Counted from the first letter of the stretch, positions 14,877-23,793 are shown. The stretch: 64,000 bases of DNA from Actinoallomurus liliacearum (GCF_039542035.1 NZ_BAABHJ010000016.1:133863-197862), one strand, 5' to 3'. The notes: generated by a model not told the origin, from the letters alone. Numbers and translations: made by a program.

Positions 14877-16616
14877 ATGTCGTCTTCTTGCGGATCTCGT
14901 CCTCCGGCTCTGCGTCCCGCCGGCTCCGGCACGCCGGCGTACGGACTGTCCGTTGAAGAGGTTCTGGAGCTGTCGACTCTGGCGGGCGCCCGGCTCGTCG
15001 CCGGGGCGGGCGGCCTCGACCGTGTCGTGCAGCGCCTCAACGTCATGGAGGTCCCCGACGTCCTCGCCTGCGTCAAGCCGCACGAGCTGCTGCTGACCAC
15101 CGGCTATCCGCTGCGCCACCGTCCCGAGACCCTCGGCCGGCTGGTCGCCGACCTGGACGCCTGCGGCCTGACGGCCCTCGCCGTCAAACCGGGCCGCTAT
15201 CTCGACCGCCTGCCGGACGAGATGCTCCAGCAGGCCGACCGGCTCGACTTCCCGCTGATCCGGCTGCCCGAGGACGCCGGGTTCGACGACATCCTCAACC
15301 AGGTCCTGACCGGCGTCCTCAACCGGCAGGCCGCGGTCCTGGCACGCGGGGAGGAGGTCCACCGCGCCCTCATCCAGATCGTGCTGTGCGGCGGCGGCCT
15401 GCAGGAGGTGACCGACGAGGTCGCCACCCTCCTGGACGCCGCCGTCGCCGTCCTGGACGGCGACGGCCGCCGGCTCGCGGCCTCCGGCGACGAGGCGCTC
15501 CTGGCCCGGCTGCAGAGCGCGCTGACGGACGTCCCGCCGGCCGTGGAGGGCGAGGTGCCCATGCCGGAGGTCCTCCCGGACGTGCCGCCGGCCGACGTCG
15601 CTCCGGTGTGGCCCACCGACGCCGCGCCGGGAGAGCCCGCGCCCGATCCCGCCGGGCCGGTGACGTGTGACGACGACCCCGGGACCGGGCCGATCTCGGT
15701 GCCCGTCGTCGCGGGCGGGTTCACCTACGGGCGGATGGCGGTGGCCGGGGTGGCGGCGGCCGACGTCGGGATCCTCGAACGCGTGGCCACCGTCGTCGCC
15801 CTCGTCATCACCAAGCAGCAGGCCGTGTCGGCCGTGGAGAGCAAGTACCGCGCCGACTTCCTGCGTGACGTCCTCACCGGCCGGTCCGGCGCCGACGAGC
15901 ACGTCATCGCGCACAGCGCGAGTTTCGGCTGGGACCTCGGCCGGTCCGCCACCGTGGTCGTCGCCGCCCTCGACCGTGGACCGGCGCGCGGTCCCGAGGA
16001 GCGCGTCCTCCAGGACCGGCTCGTGGCCGCGTGGACCTCGGCGGTCCGGCGCCGGGACCGCAACGCCGCGGTGGCCGGATTCTCGGGCGAGGTCGTCGCG
16101 GTCGTCGCCGCCGACGCCTGCGACGTGCCGGCGCTGGCCAAGGACGCCGCCGCCGTGTTCGCCGACCAGGACCGGACGTTCTCCACCGGGGTGAGCCGGG
16201 TGGCGCAGCAGCCCGGCGACCTGCCGTCCGCGTACGACCAGGCGATCAGGGCGGTACGCGTCGGGCGGCAGATGAACGGCGACGGAGCGGTCGTGCACTT
16301 CGACGAGCTCGGCGTCTTCCGGCTGCTCAGCCTGGTCGAGGACACCGCCGAGCTGCACGCCTTCGTCCGGGAGACCCTCGGCGAACTTGCCGGTGACCAG
16401 GACCCCGAGGCCGTCGACCTGCGGCGCACCCTGCAGGTGCTGCTGGAGACCAACCTCAACGTCGCGGAGACCGCCCGCCGGCTGCACTTCCACTACAACA
16501 CGCTCCGTTACCGCATCGGTAAACTGGAGCGCCTGCTGGGTCCGTTCACCGACGACGCCCATCTCCGCCTCAACCTCACGCTCGCGCTGCACGTCCTGCG
16601 CATGCGGGGAATCTGA
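14877..16616 (+). CDS. PucR family transcriptional regulator
   Basis: A 579-aa PucR-type regulator. The N-terminal purine-catabolism domain (about residues 20-135) shows VQRLNVMEVPDVLACVKPHE; a GGDEF-like middle domain follows; and the C-terminal HTH reads NLNVAETARRLHFHYNTLRY. An unusual Pro/Asp-rich insertion lies near residues 220-265 (VLPDVPPADVAPVWP and after). PucR proteins sense purine breakdown intermediates. Position between DUF2877 and an NCS2 permease suggests it controls both. The ATG start has only a weak GGGCGG upstream, so a few codons either way are possible. Confidence 0.87.
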   Translation: MSSSCGSRPPALRPAGSGTPAYGLSVEEVLELSTLAGARLVAGAGGLDRVVQRLNVMEVPDVLACVKPHELLLTTGYPLRHRPETLGRLVADLDACGLTALAVKPGRYLDRLPDEMLQQADRLDFPLIRLPEDAGFDDILNQVLTGVLNRQAAVLARGEEVHRALIQIVLCGGGLQEVTDEVATLLDAAVAVLDGDGRRLAASGDEALLARLQSALTDVPPAVEGEVPMPEVLPDVPPADVAPVWPTDAAPGEPAPDPAGPVTCDDDPGTGPISVPVVAGGFTYGRMAVAGVAAADVGILERVATVVALVITKQQAVSAVESKYRADFLRDVLTGRSGADEHVIAHSASFGWDLGRSATVVVAALDRGPARGPEERVLQDRLVAAWTSAVRRRDRNAAVAGFSGEVVAVVAADACDVPALAKDAAAVFADQDRTFSTGVSRVAQQPGDLPSAYDQAIRAVRVGRQMNGDGAVVHFDELGVFRLLSLVEDTAELHAFVRETLGELAGDQDPEAVDLRRTLQVLLETNLNVAETARRLHFHYNTLRYRIGKLERLLGPFTDDAHLRLNLTLALHVLRMRGI

Positions 16617-16715
16617 GGCCCGACCGCCCGCGCGCGGGTCGGGCAGGCACCGGCTCCACGAGCGCGGGCGGGCCACTACGCCATGCCCGCGCGGCGACCC
16701 CCCCGGGAGGACCCC

Positions 16716-18122
16716 ATGGCGATCGGCTGGAAACTGCACGGTGACGGGCGCACACCCGCGCCGGGCGAGGTCGTCGGACCGGACGAGCGCCTGTCCTGGG
16801 GCCGCACCGTCGGAATCGGCGCCCAGCACGTCGTCGCCATGTTCGGCGCGACGTTCGTGTTCCCCGTCGTGATGGGGCTGGACCCGAACCTCGCGATCAT
16901 GATGTCCGGGATCGCGACCATCCTGTTCCTGCTGGTCTCCGCCGGGAAGGTGCCGAGCTACCTCGGCAGCAGCGCCTCCTTCGTCGGCGCCGTCGCGGCC
17001 ATCCGCGCGGCCGGCGGGAGCACCGCCCAGGTGACCGGCGCGATCCTCGTCGCCGGTGCGGCGCTCGCCGTCGTCGGCCTGGTCATCCACGTCCTCGGCG
17101 CCCAGGTCATCCACCGGATCTTCCCGCCCGTGGTCACCGGCGCGGTCGTCATGCTGATCGGCTTCAACCTCGCCCCGGTCGTCGCCGACGTCTACTGGCC
17201 GCAGGACCAGTGGGTCGCGCTCGCCACCCTGGCCGTCGTCGTCCTGTGCGCCGTCGTGCTGCGCGGCTTCTGGTCGCGGATCGCGGTCCTCATCGGCCTG
17301 GTCTTCGGCTTCGTCCTGTCGTGGCTCCTCGACCGGACCGCGGGCCGGATCACCGCCCCCGACGGCAGCGGCAAGGTCACCACCCACTTCCGCGTCGACC
17401 TGAGCGGCGTCAAGACGGCGGACTGGTTCGGCCTCCCGCACTTCCACGCCCCCGATTTCAAGACCTCGGCCATCCTCGTCGCGCTGCCCCCGGTGATCGC
17501 CTTGATCGCGGAGAACACCGGCCACGTCAAGGCCGTCGCCGCGATGACCGGCGCCGACCTCGACCCGTATCTCGGCCGCGCCATCGCCGCGGACGGCGCC
17601 ACCACCGTGCTGGCGACCGCCGTCGGCGGCGCACCGACCACGACGTACGCCGAGAACATCGGCGTCATGGCCGCCACGCGCATCTACTCGACCGCCGCCT
17701 ACTACGTCGCCGCGATCGTCGCGGTCCTGGTCGGCCTGTGCCCGAAGTTCGGCGCGCTGGTGGCCGCCACCCCCGGCGGCGTCCTCGGCGGCATCACGGT
17801 CGTGCTGTACGGCATGATCGGCCTGCTCGGGGCGAAGATCTGGATCGAGAACCGCGTCGACTTCGGCGACCCGGTCAACCTCGTCCCCGTCGCCGCCGGC
17901 CTCATTCTGGCCATCGGCAACGTGACCCTGAAGATCACCAGCGACTTCCCGCTGCAGGGCATCGCGCTCGGCACCGTCGCCGTCCTGCTCGGCTACCACG
18001 TCCTCAACGCCGTCCAGCGCACCCCGCGCGACACCGGCGCGGGCGTCATCGCGCCCGGCGAGCGCGACGTCGTCCCCGGCGCCCCGGAGCGCCGCCCCGA
18101 GACCGACGAAGACGCACGGTGA
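16716..18122 (+). CDS. NCS2 uracil/xanthine permease (uracil-type)
   Basis: A 468-aa, about 14-segment inner-membrane nucleobase:cation symporter. The substrate-site glutamates are in ALIAENTGHVKAV and TTTYAENIGVMAATR; the ENIG form is that of UraA/RutG uracil carriers rather than xanthine carriers. The start ATG has GGGAGG 5 nt upstream. It lies 99 bp after pucR and probably follows its control. A cytosolic charged tail of about 25 residues ends the protein. Confidence 0.88.
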   Translation: MAIGWKLHGDGRTPAPGEVVGPDERLSWGRTVGIGAQHVVAMFGATFVFPVVMGLDPNLAIMMSGIATILFLLVSAGKVPSYLGSSASFVGAVAAIRAAGGSTAQVTGAILVAGAALAVVGLVIHVLGAQVIHRIFPPVVTGAVVMLIGFNLAPVVADVYWPQDQWVALATLAVVVLCAVVLRGFWSRIAVLIGLVFGFVLSWLLDRTAGRITAPDGSGKVTTHFRVDLSGVKTADWFGLPHFHAPDFKTSAILVALPPVIALIAENTGHVKAVAAMTGADLDPYLGRAIAADGATTVLATAVGGAPTTTYAENIGVMAATRIYSTAAYYVAAIVAVLVGLCPKFGALVAATPGGVLGGITVVLYGMIGLLGAKIWIENRVDFGDPVNLVPVAAGLILAIGNVTLKITSDFPLQGIALGTVAVLLGYHVLNAVQRTPRDTGAGVIAPGERDVVPGAPERRPETDEDAR

Positions 18123-18286
18123 TCCGGTAAGGGCCTGGTGGATGGTCACGAAATGCCCACGCGACCCGAGCCGCCCGGCTTCGCCCGGCGCTCCACGGCG
18201 GCCCGCGACGCCCGCCCCCGGGCGGCGCGTGCCACGCTCGGTAGGGTCGGGCGGGTCAGGGTCGTCCGGGGATCGGAGCAGGCGAG

Positions 18287-18685
18287 ATGTCGGTCATCGA
18301 CAAGGTGGCGTGGGTCAGGGTCGAGGATGGCAGGGTCCTCAGCACGCGTTCGCGTGGCAAGGACGCCTACTACTTTCCCGGCGGCAAGCGGGAGGCGGGG
18401 GAGAGCGACATGCAGACCCTGGCCCGCGAGGTCCGGGAAGAGCTCACCGTCTCGATCGTCCCCGAGACGGTGGCGCCCCTGGGCACGTACGAGGCGCAGG
18501 CGCACGGCCATCGGGACGGCGTGACGGTGCGGATGACCTGCTATATCGGCGACTATCACGGCACTCTCGAGCCCAGTAGCGAGATCGAGGAGGTCGTCTG
18601 GCTCTCCTACGCCGACCGTGACCGGGTGTCCCCGGTCGATCAGCTCATCTTCGACGACCTGCGGGCGTCCGGTCACCTCCGCTGA
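18287..18685 (+). CDS. NUDIX hydrolase
   Basis: A 132-aa hydrolase of nucleoside diphosphates linked to another moiety. The Nudix box is complete: GKREAGESDMQTLAREVREE around residues 33-52, with the metal-binding REVREE. The substrate is unknown. The ATG is preceded by GGAGCAGGCGAG. It stands alone between the permease and a convergent GNAT gene. Confidence 0.9.
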   Translation: MSVIDKVAWVRVEDGRVLSTRSRGKDAYYFPGGKREAGESDMQTLAREVREELTVSIVPETVAPLGTYEAQAHGHRDGVTVRMTCYIGDYHGTLEPSSEIEEVVWLSYADRDRVSPVDQLIFDDLRASGHLR

Positions 18686-18810
18686 GCGCCTGCGATACCG
18701 CCTCCCGCCCTTCCGGGGTCCCGGGCCGCTCGTGCGACGGTAGTGAATTCGCTCACTGGCGTTCACTGCGCCGTAGGGGCAGCGATCGCCAGGGATCAGG
18801 GCCCGGGGGC

Positions 18811-19284
18811 TCAGTGGCCGAGGTGCTTCTCGAACCAGTGGTCGGCGTACGGCCCGTTGTTGTACGGCTCGATCTCCCGGTATCCCTGGGCGGCGTACAG
18901 GGCGCGGGCCTCGACCAGGTCGCGGCGGGTGTCGAGGCGCATCGTGCGCGCGCCGAGCCGGAGCGCCGCGTCCTCGGCCGCCGCCAGCAGCGCGCGGCCG
19001 CCGCCGGTGCGCCGCCCGGCCGGGATGACGTACAGCCGGGTCAGCTCCGCGACGCCGGGGGAGATCAGCCGCAGGCCGACGCAGCCGGACGGCACCCCGG
19101 CGTACCGCCCCACCAGGAAGCAGGCGAGGTCGTCGCTGGGATCCTCGGCCATCGCGGCGTCGACCTCGGCCTCGGTGGCCGGCCTGCCGTAGTAGCGCGA
19201 GGCGACGTCGGTGAAATAGGTCCGCAGCAGCCCCGCCGTCTCGACCGGTTCGGGGCCGATCGCCCAGGTCGCTTCAGTGATCAC
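18811..19284 (-). CDS. GNAT family N-acetyltransferase
   Basis: A 157-aa acetyltransferase. The acetyl-CoA motif is YVIPAGRRTGGGRALLAA, preceded by the ELTRLYV strand, and the C-terminal EARALYAAQGYRE is typical. It transfers acetyl from acetyl-CoA to an unknown amine. A leaderless layout on the minus strand, TACGGT, 6 nt, GTG, fixes the start two codons inside the longest frame, giving MITEATWAIGPEP. Confidence 0.87.
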   Translation of the reverse strand: MITEATWAIGPEPVETAGLLRTYFTDVASRYYGRPATEAEVDAAMAEDPSDDLACFLVGRYAGVPSGCVGLRLISPGVAELTRLYVIPAGRRTGGGRALLAAAEDAALRLGARTMRLDTRRDLVEARALYAAQGYREIEPYNNGPYADHWFEKHLGH

Positions 19285-19290
19285 CGGCAC

Positions 19291-19296
19291 ACCGTA
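19291..19296 (-). promoter_or_regulatory. Leaderless promoter -10 (TACGGT) for GNAT gene
   Basis: On the minus strand TACGGT lies exactly 6 nt before the GTG at 19284. No ribosome-binding site is seen. Confidence 0.5.
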
Positions 19297-19324
19297 CTGA
19301 GCTGCGGCGAATGACCGAACCCCA

Positions 19325-19972
19325 TTATTCGGACCAGGGCGACTCCAGGATGGTCGTCACGAAGTCGCCGCGGGTGAAACCGGGCACGTAGTGGGCCAGG
19401 ACGTCGGCCTTGACGTTGCCGAAGGTCGTCTCGGGGCGCGGCGCGACACCCTCGGTGAAGGCCCGGAGGATGCGCCGCTTGAAATCCGGCCTCGGATGCA
19501 GCGCGACGACCGCCGCCCGGTCGGCGTCGCTGATGGAGTCGTAGCCGATGCCCAGCACGTCGTACTCGACGCCGGCGGTGACCAGGGCGACCTCCGGCTC
19601 CAGGTACTCGGGGATGCCGGGTGTGGTGTGCAGGGCGATGGCCGTCCAGACCCGCCGGACGCTGTCCTCGGGCACACCGTGTCGCCGCAGGAAACGACGG
19701 GCCTCGTCGGCGCCGTCCACCTCGAACCGCCGCCCGCTGCCGCGGTGCGCCTCGCCCAGGCCCACGTCGTGGAACATCGCGCCGATGTAGAGCAGCTCCG
19801 GATCCCAGCTCAGGCCGCGCGCCCGGCCCTGGAGACTGCCGAACCAGTACACCCGCCGCGAGTGGTGGTAGATCAGCTCGTCCGTGACGTCGCGGATCAA
19901 CTCGGTGGCCTCGGCGGCCAGCTTCGTGTCCGGCACGGTGACACCGGCCGCCGACCGTTCGGAGATCGTCAT
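19325..19972 (-). CDS. HD domain-containing phosphohydrolase-like protein
   Basis: A 215-aa HD-superfamily protein. The first histidine is in YHHSRRVYWFG, the HD pair in GAMFHDVGLGEAH, and a later His/Asp in TAIALHTTPG. The family includes cyanamide hydratase-like and phosphohydrolase enzymes, and this pattern is closest to the cyanamide hydratase-like (DJ-type HD) group. The start ATG follows GGGGGGTG. It is divergent from folD. Confidence 0.8.
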   Translation of the reverse strand: MTISERSAAGVTVPDTKLAAEATELIRDVTDELIYHHSRRVYWFGSLQGRARGLSWDPELLYIGAMFHDVGLGEAHRGSGRRFEVDGADEARRFLRRHGVPEDSVRRVWTAIALHTTPGIPEYLEPEVALVTAGVEYDVLGIGYDSISDADRAAVVALHPRPDFKRRILRAFTEGVAPRPETTFGNVKADVLAHYVPGFTRGDFVTTILESPWSE

Positions 19973-20034
19973 CGAACACCCCCCGGGAACGCGAGTCCTG
20001 CCCCAGAGAGTGTTCCCGGTGCGAGCGGAGTCAC

Positions 20035-20040
20035 TAGAGT
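20035..20040 (+). promoter_or_regulatory. Promoter -10 (TAGAGT) for folD
   Basis: TAGAGT predicts a transcript start near 20047, which is the 5' edge of the ZTP riboswitch and leaves a leader of about 100 nt. Confidence 0.5.
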
Positions 20041-20044
20041 GAAT

Positions 20045-20122
20045 CTCGGGCCGTGACTGGCGCTGAGGTGGAGCACCACCGGGGAGCGGCCCGCTCGATC
20101 GTGCCGTGCGCCTGGGCCGCCC
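20045..20122 (+). promoter_or_regulatory. ZTP (pfl motif) riboswitch upstream of folD
   Basis: The leader contains the conserved blocks of the pfl/ZTP riboswitch in order: CCGTGACTGGCG, then GGTGG-AG-CACCACCGGGGAGCG, a variable linker, then CCGTGCGCCTGGGC. This RNA class binds ZTP/ZMP, which accumulate when 10-formyl-tetrahydrofolate is short, and turns on one-carbon genes. folD is one of its best-known targets. The GTG of folD lies 27 nt after the last block, with AGGAG between, so either transcription or translation could be controlled. Conserved-block spelling is direct; binding is from the known class. Confidence 0.88.
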
Positions 20123-20148
20123 TCACGCAGACCGTTCAGGAGCAGCCC

Positions 20149-21027
20149 GTGACCCAGACGCACACCGCCCGTCTCATGGACGGCGCGGGCCCGGCCCGCC
20201 GCATCGTCGAGCGCAGCGCCGCCAGGGCCGCGCAGATCACCCGGGAGACCGGCACGCCGCCGTGCCTGGCGACCGTGCTGGTCGGCGACGACCCCGCGTC
20301 CGTGACCTACGTCCGCATGAAGCGCGCCCGCTGCGAGAAGGCCGGCATCGCCTCGCGGCACGTGGGACTGCCGGCCACCACCACGACGGCGGAGCTGGTC
20401 GACGCCGTCACCGCCCTGTCGCAGGACCCTGGAGTGCACGGCATCCTGCTCCAGCATCCGGTCGGACCGCACATCGACGAGCGCGCCGCCTTCGAGGCCA
20501 TCGCGCCGGGGAAGGACGTCGACGGGCTCACGCTGCACTCGTTCGGCGCGATGAGCTTCGGGCTGCCGGGCTTCGCGTCCTGCACGCCCGGCGGCATCAT
20601 GCGGCTGCTGGAGGAGTACGACGTCGAGCTCACGGGCCGGCACGCCGTCGTGGTCGGCCGGAGCGCCATCCTCGGCAGGCCCGTGGGGATGATGCTGCTG
20701 GCCGGCGACGCCACGGTCACGTACTGCCACTCGCGCACGGCCGACCTGGCGTCGATCGTGCGGCAGGCCGACATCCTGGTCGCCGCCGTCGGCCGGCCGC
20801 GGTTCATCCGCGGCGAGGACGTCAAGCCCGGCGCCGTCGTGATCGACGCCGGCTACAACCCCGGCAACGTCGGTGACGTGGACTTCGAGACCGCCCTCAC
20901 CCGCGCGAGCCTCATCACGCCGGTCCCCGGCGGTGTGGGCCCCATGACCATCGCCGTCCTGCTCGAACAGACCGTGCAGGCCGCGGCCCGCCAACTGGGC
21001 CTGGAATCCGACGAGAAAGCCGGATGA
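20149..21027 (+). CDS. folD: Bifunctional methylene-THF dehydrogenase/cyclohydrolase FolD
   Basis: A 292-aa FolD enzyme. It oxidises 5,10-methylene-THF with NADP and hydrolyses the product to 10-formyl-THF for purine and formyl-methionine synthesis. Motifs are YVRMKRARCEKAGI with the catalytic lysine, GILLQHPVG, PGKDVDGL, VVVGRSAILGRPVG (NADP-binding loop) and PVPGGVGPMTIAVLL near the C-terminus. The GTG at 20149 has AGGAG 6 nt upstream; the longer open frame would run into the riboswitch. Control by the ZTP riboswitch is expected. Confidence 0.95.
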   Translation: MTQTHTARLMDGAGPARRIVERSAARAAQITRETGTPPCLATVLVGDDPASVTYVRMKRARCEKAGIASRHVGLPATTTTAELVDAVTALSQDPGVHGILLQHPVGPHIDERAAFEAIAPGKDVDGLTLHSFGAMSFGLPGFASCTPGGIMRLLEEYDVELTGRHAVVVGRSAILGRPVGMMLLAGDATVTYCHSRTADLASIVRQADILVAAVGRPRFIRGEDVKPGAVVIDAGYNPGNVGDVDFETALTRASLITPVPGGVGPMTIAVLLEQTVQAAARQLGLESDEKAG

Positions 21028-21735
21028 ATTCCCCTGCGCGGCTCCGGTGCGTCCCGATGTTCGCGGGCGTTCGGCGTGGTTTTGCCGTCCGTTATGAGGT
21101 CCCAAGATGTCGGCGAGGATCCGGCCGTGATCTTCGGCGCTCAGAGTGCGATCAGCCGCTCGACGCGGCGCATGGTCTGGCGCGGCTCATGTAGGCGCGG
21201 ACCTCGCTGAGACGGCGGCGCCTACGGGCGATCGCTCATGCTCGGCCAGGATCTGCGGCGGAGGTTCGGCGCGCTCTTCATGGAGCGCGCCGATACCTTT
21301 TTCGGCACATTTCGGCAGAATGGCAAGGCCCGAGGTGAGGCACAAGTTCGACGGCCTCCCCGGTGCGATCACGACCTTTTGATCATCCGCGTCGGTAATG
21401 GCGCATGGGGCGCGTCCTGATCCCTGGTGTCCTGTGCGTTTTATGCGCAGCGGACGCCGGTGACCATGCCGTGGCCGCAGGGGCGGTGACGTGCGGTCGG
21501 GGTTTGGCGGAGCGGGGCGGCGGGTCTCAACGCGCGTGGACCGCGGCGTGGTCGTCGGCTCGATCGGCCGCCCCGTCGGAGCAGTGGATCCGCAGGTCAG
21601 CTGCGATGTTCGCCATCTTCAGCGGTCGGGGGACGAGGTGACCGCGCTCACATGAGCAAAGTATTACGCACATGTTGCGCCCTTGTGAACGCCGCGCCTA
21701 CGGTCTGGTGCCCAGAAACGGACCTGGAGGGCAGA
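21028..21735. other. 708-bp intergenic stretch without a convincing gene
   Basis: Short open frames here (60-78 codons on both strands) lack good ribosome-binding sites, recognisable motifs and the codon bias of neighbours, and the local sequence is less GC-rich in parts. Around 21110-21220 the minus strand reads like a broken protein end (EVRAYMSRA in one frame, TMRRVERLIAL and a stop in another), which could be a decayed gene. The last 90 bp hold the promoter of the sugar operon. Confidence 0.5.
21675..21704 (+). promoter_or_regulatory. Promoter of the sugar operon (TTGCGC / 18 bp / TACGGT)
   Basis: TTGCGC at 21675-21680, an 18-bp spacer and TACGGT at 21699-21704. The -35 overlaps an imperfect palindrome, CGCACATGTTGCG (21668-21680), a plausible site for the operon's SorC regulator. 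The binding-protein ATG at 21736 has GGAGG 6 nt upstream. Confidence 0.4.
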
Positions 21736-22716
21736 ATGCGAAGGATCTCCCTTGTTGGGGCGGTTGCGGCGATCGCCGTGGCCGCGACGGCGTGTTCGGT
21801 GTCGACGCAGCCGGGCGGTACCTCGGCCGCGGACACCAAGAAGAGCGGCCAGTTGGTCATCGGCTTCAGCGAGGTCACCCAGCAGTCCCCCTTCTACGTA
21901 CAGCTCAAGAACGGCGCCCAGCAGGCCGCGGCCAAGGCCGGGGCGAAGCTGCTCTTCGCCGACGCGAACGGCGACGTCACGAAGCAGAACAACGACATCC
22001 AGGACCTGATCACCCGCGGCGTGAACGTCCTGCTGGTGAACCCGGTCGATCCGAAGGGCGTCGCCCCCGGCCTCGCCGCGGCGAAGGCGGCGAACATCCC
22101 GGTCATCACCGTGGACCGCCCAGTGCCCTCCGGCGCGCTCTCCCACGTCGGCCGGGACAACGTGAAGATGGGCCAGATCGTGGGCGAGCGGGTCGCCAAG
22201 GCGCTCGGGCCCGCCGGCGGCAAGGTCATCGAGATCCAGGGCGACGCCGGTGGCGCGGTGGCCCGGGACCGCCGGGACGGCTTCCACAAGGGGGTGGCGT
22301 CCAACCCGAAGATCAAGATCGTCGAGGGGCCGTACTGCGACTACATCAGGTCCAAGGCGGTCACCGCGATGCAGGACCTCCTGCAGGCGAACCCCGACGT
22401 GAAGGCCGTGTACGCCCACAACGACGACATGGCGCTCGGGGTCCTGCAGGTGCTGCGCGAGAACAAGCGCACCGACGTCAAGGTCGCCGGGGTCGACGGG
22501 CTGATGGAGGCGGTCAAGCAGATCCCGAACGGGCAGTACGTCGCCACCGCGCTCAACGACCCGATCCATGAGGGCGAACTGGCCGTGCAGACCGCGGCAA
22601 AGGCGCACGACGGCGGGCAGGCGCCCTCCTACGTCGACGCCGGCACGGCCCTCGTCGATCCGTCGAACGCCGCCGGACTCGCCGGCGCCACCGTCTTCGC
22701 CCGGTCCTCCTCGTGA
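21736..22716 (+). CDS. Sugar ABC transporter substrate-binding lipoprotein
   Basis: A 326-aa periplasmic-binding-protein-like lipoprotein of the RbsB/ribose family. The signal peptide MRRISLVGAVAAIAVAATAC ends at the lipobox cysteine. The mature domain shows VLLVNPVDPKGVAPGL, IPVITVDRPV, and KAVYAHNDDMALGVLQ typical of pentose/AI-2-type binders. It delivers sugar to the ATPase and permease encoded 4-6 kb downstream. First gene of the operon; a longer frame upstream lacks a ribosome-binding site. Confidence 0.9.
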   Translation: MRRISLVGAVAAIAVAATACSVSTQPGGTSAADTKKSGQLVIGFSEVTQQSPFYVQLKNGAQQAAAKAGAKLLFADANGDVTKQNNDIQDLITRGVNVLLVNPVDPKGVAPGLAAAKAANIPVITVDRPVPSGALSHVGRDNVKMGQIVGERVAKALGPAGGKVIEIQGDAGGAVARDRRDGFHKGVASNPKIKIVEGPYCDYIRSKAVTAMQDLLQANPDVKAVYAHNDDMALGVLQVLRENKRTDVKVAGVDGLMEAVKQIPNGQYVATALNDPIHEGELAVQTAAKAHDGGQAPSYVDAGTALVDPSNAAGLAGATVFARSSS

Positions 22717-22746
22717 CCCGGGACAGATCCACAGAAAGGAACGTTC

Positions 22747-23793
22747 GTGCCTGAGACCATGCGTGCGGCCGTCCTCCACGCGCCCGGCGACATCCGCGTC
22801 GAGGAGGTGCCCAGGCCGGAGCCGGGGCCGGGGGAGGCGCTGGTCAAGGTGGCGGCCTGCGGGGTGTGCGGTTCCGACATCGCCCGCATGCTGAGCGCCG
22901 GCGCCCACCGGATGCCGATCATCTGCGGACACGAGTTCGCCGGCGTCGTCGTCGCGACCGGTCCCGGCGCGGACGGGGTGGCCGAGGGCGACCTAGTGTC
23001 CGTGCCTCCGCTGATCCCCTGCTTCGCCTGCGACCCCTGCCGGCAGGGGAAGTTCAGCCTCTGCGCCGACTACGACTACTTCGGCAGCAGGCGGGACGGC
23101 GCCTACGCGGAGTACGTCACGGTGCCGTCGTCGAACCTCTTCCGTGTCGACGACCGGGTGGCCCCGGAGGCGGCCGCGATGATCGACCCGGCCGCCATCG
23201 CCCTGCACGCGATCTGGCGGACCCGGCTCGGCATCGGCCAGCGGGTCGCCGTGATCGGGGCCGGGCCGATCGGCCTGTTCGCGGTGCAGTGGGCGCGGCT
23301 GGCGGGTGCCTCCGAGGTGCTGGCGGTCGACGTGAACGACCAGAAGGTCGCGATGGCGCGCGAGGCCGGGGCGGGCCAGACCGCGACCGGCGCGGAGGAG
23401 GCGCGTGACCTCGCGGGCGACGGCTACCACGTCGTCATCGAATCGGCCGGCAACCCGGCGACCGTGGACCTGGCGGCCGCGCTGTGCGCCCGGCACGGTG
23501 AGGCGGCCTTCATCGGGATCCCCCACGCCCCGGTGGAGTTCGCCAAATCGACCTTCAACACCTTCCTCCGCCGCGAGATCAGCCTCCACGGCGCGTGGAA
23601 CTCCTTCTCCGCGCCGTTCCCCGGCGACGAATGGCGGGCGACGGCCGACGCCATGGCGGCCGGATCCCTGCGCTGGAAGTTCATGATCACGCACGAGCTC
23701 GGTCTCGACGCGCTCCCGGAGACGATGCGCCGGCTCGGCGAACGCTCGATCTTCAGCTCGAAGGTGCTGTTCCGGCCGGGGGAGGAGACATGA
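22747..23793 (+). CDS. Zinc-dependent alcohol dehydrogenase, GatD/sorbitol dehydrogenase-like
   Basis: A 348-aa medium-chain dehydrogenase. Catalytic zinc ligands are in CGVCGSD and GHEFAG; the structural zinc loop is CFACDPCRQGKFSLC with four cysteines. The NAD domain begins VAVIGAGPIGLFAVQWA. The segment YFGSRRDGAYAEYV resembles galactitol-1-phosphate and L-iditol dehydrogenases, so a polyol or ketose substrate is likely. The GTG start has AAGGA upstream. It overlaps the kinase start by ATGA. Confidence 0.88.
   Translation: MPETMRAAVLHAPGDIRVEEVPRPEPGPGEALVKVAACGVCGSDIARMLSAGAHRMPIICGHEFAGVVVATGPGADGVAEGDLVSVPPLIPCFACDPCRQGKFSLCADYDYFGSRRDGAYAEYVTVPSSNLFRVDDRVAPEAAAMIDPAAIALHAIWRTRLGIGQRVAVIGAGPIGLFAVQWARLAGASEVLAVDVNDQKVAMAREAGAGQTATGAEEARDLAGDGYHVVIESAGNPATVDLAAALCARHGEAAFIGIPHAPVEFAKSTFNTFLRREISLHGAWNSFSAPFPGDEWRATADAMAAGSLRWKFMITHELGLDALPETMRRLGERSIFSSKVLFRPGEET

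Noticed and set aside
14829..18149. A 1106-codon open frame on the minus strand opposite pucR and the permease gene
   Set aside because: It is the antisense shadow of two clear genes with strong GC3 bias. Its sequence is Asp/Gly/Val/Arg-rich without domains, and it has no ribosome-binding site.
21146..21420. Short plus-strand frames of 60-78 codons before the sugar operon
   Set aside because: No ribosome-binding sites, no motifs, poor third-position bias; more likely noncoding or decayed DNA.
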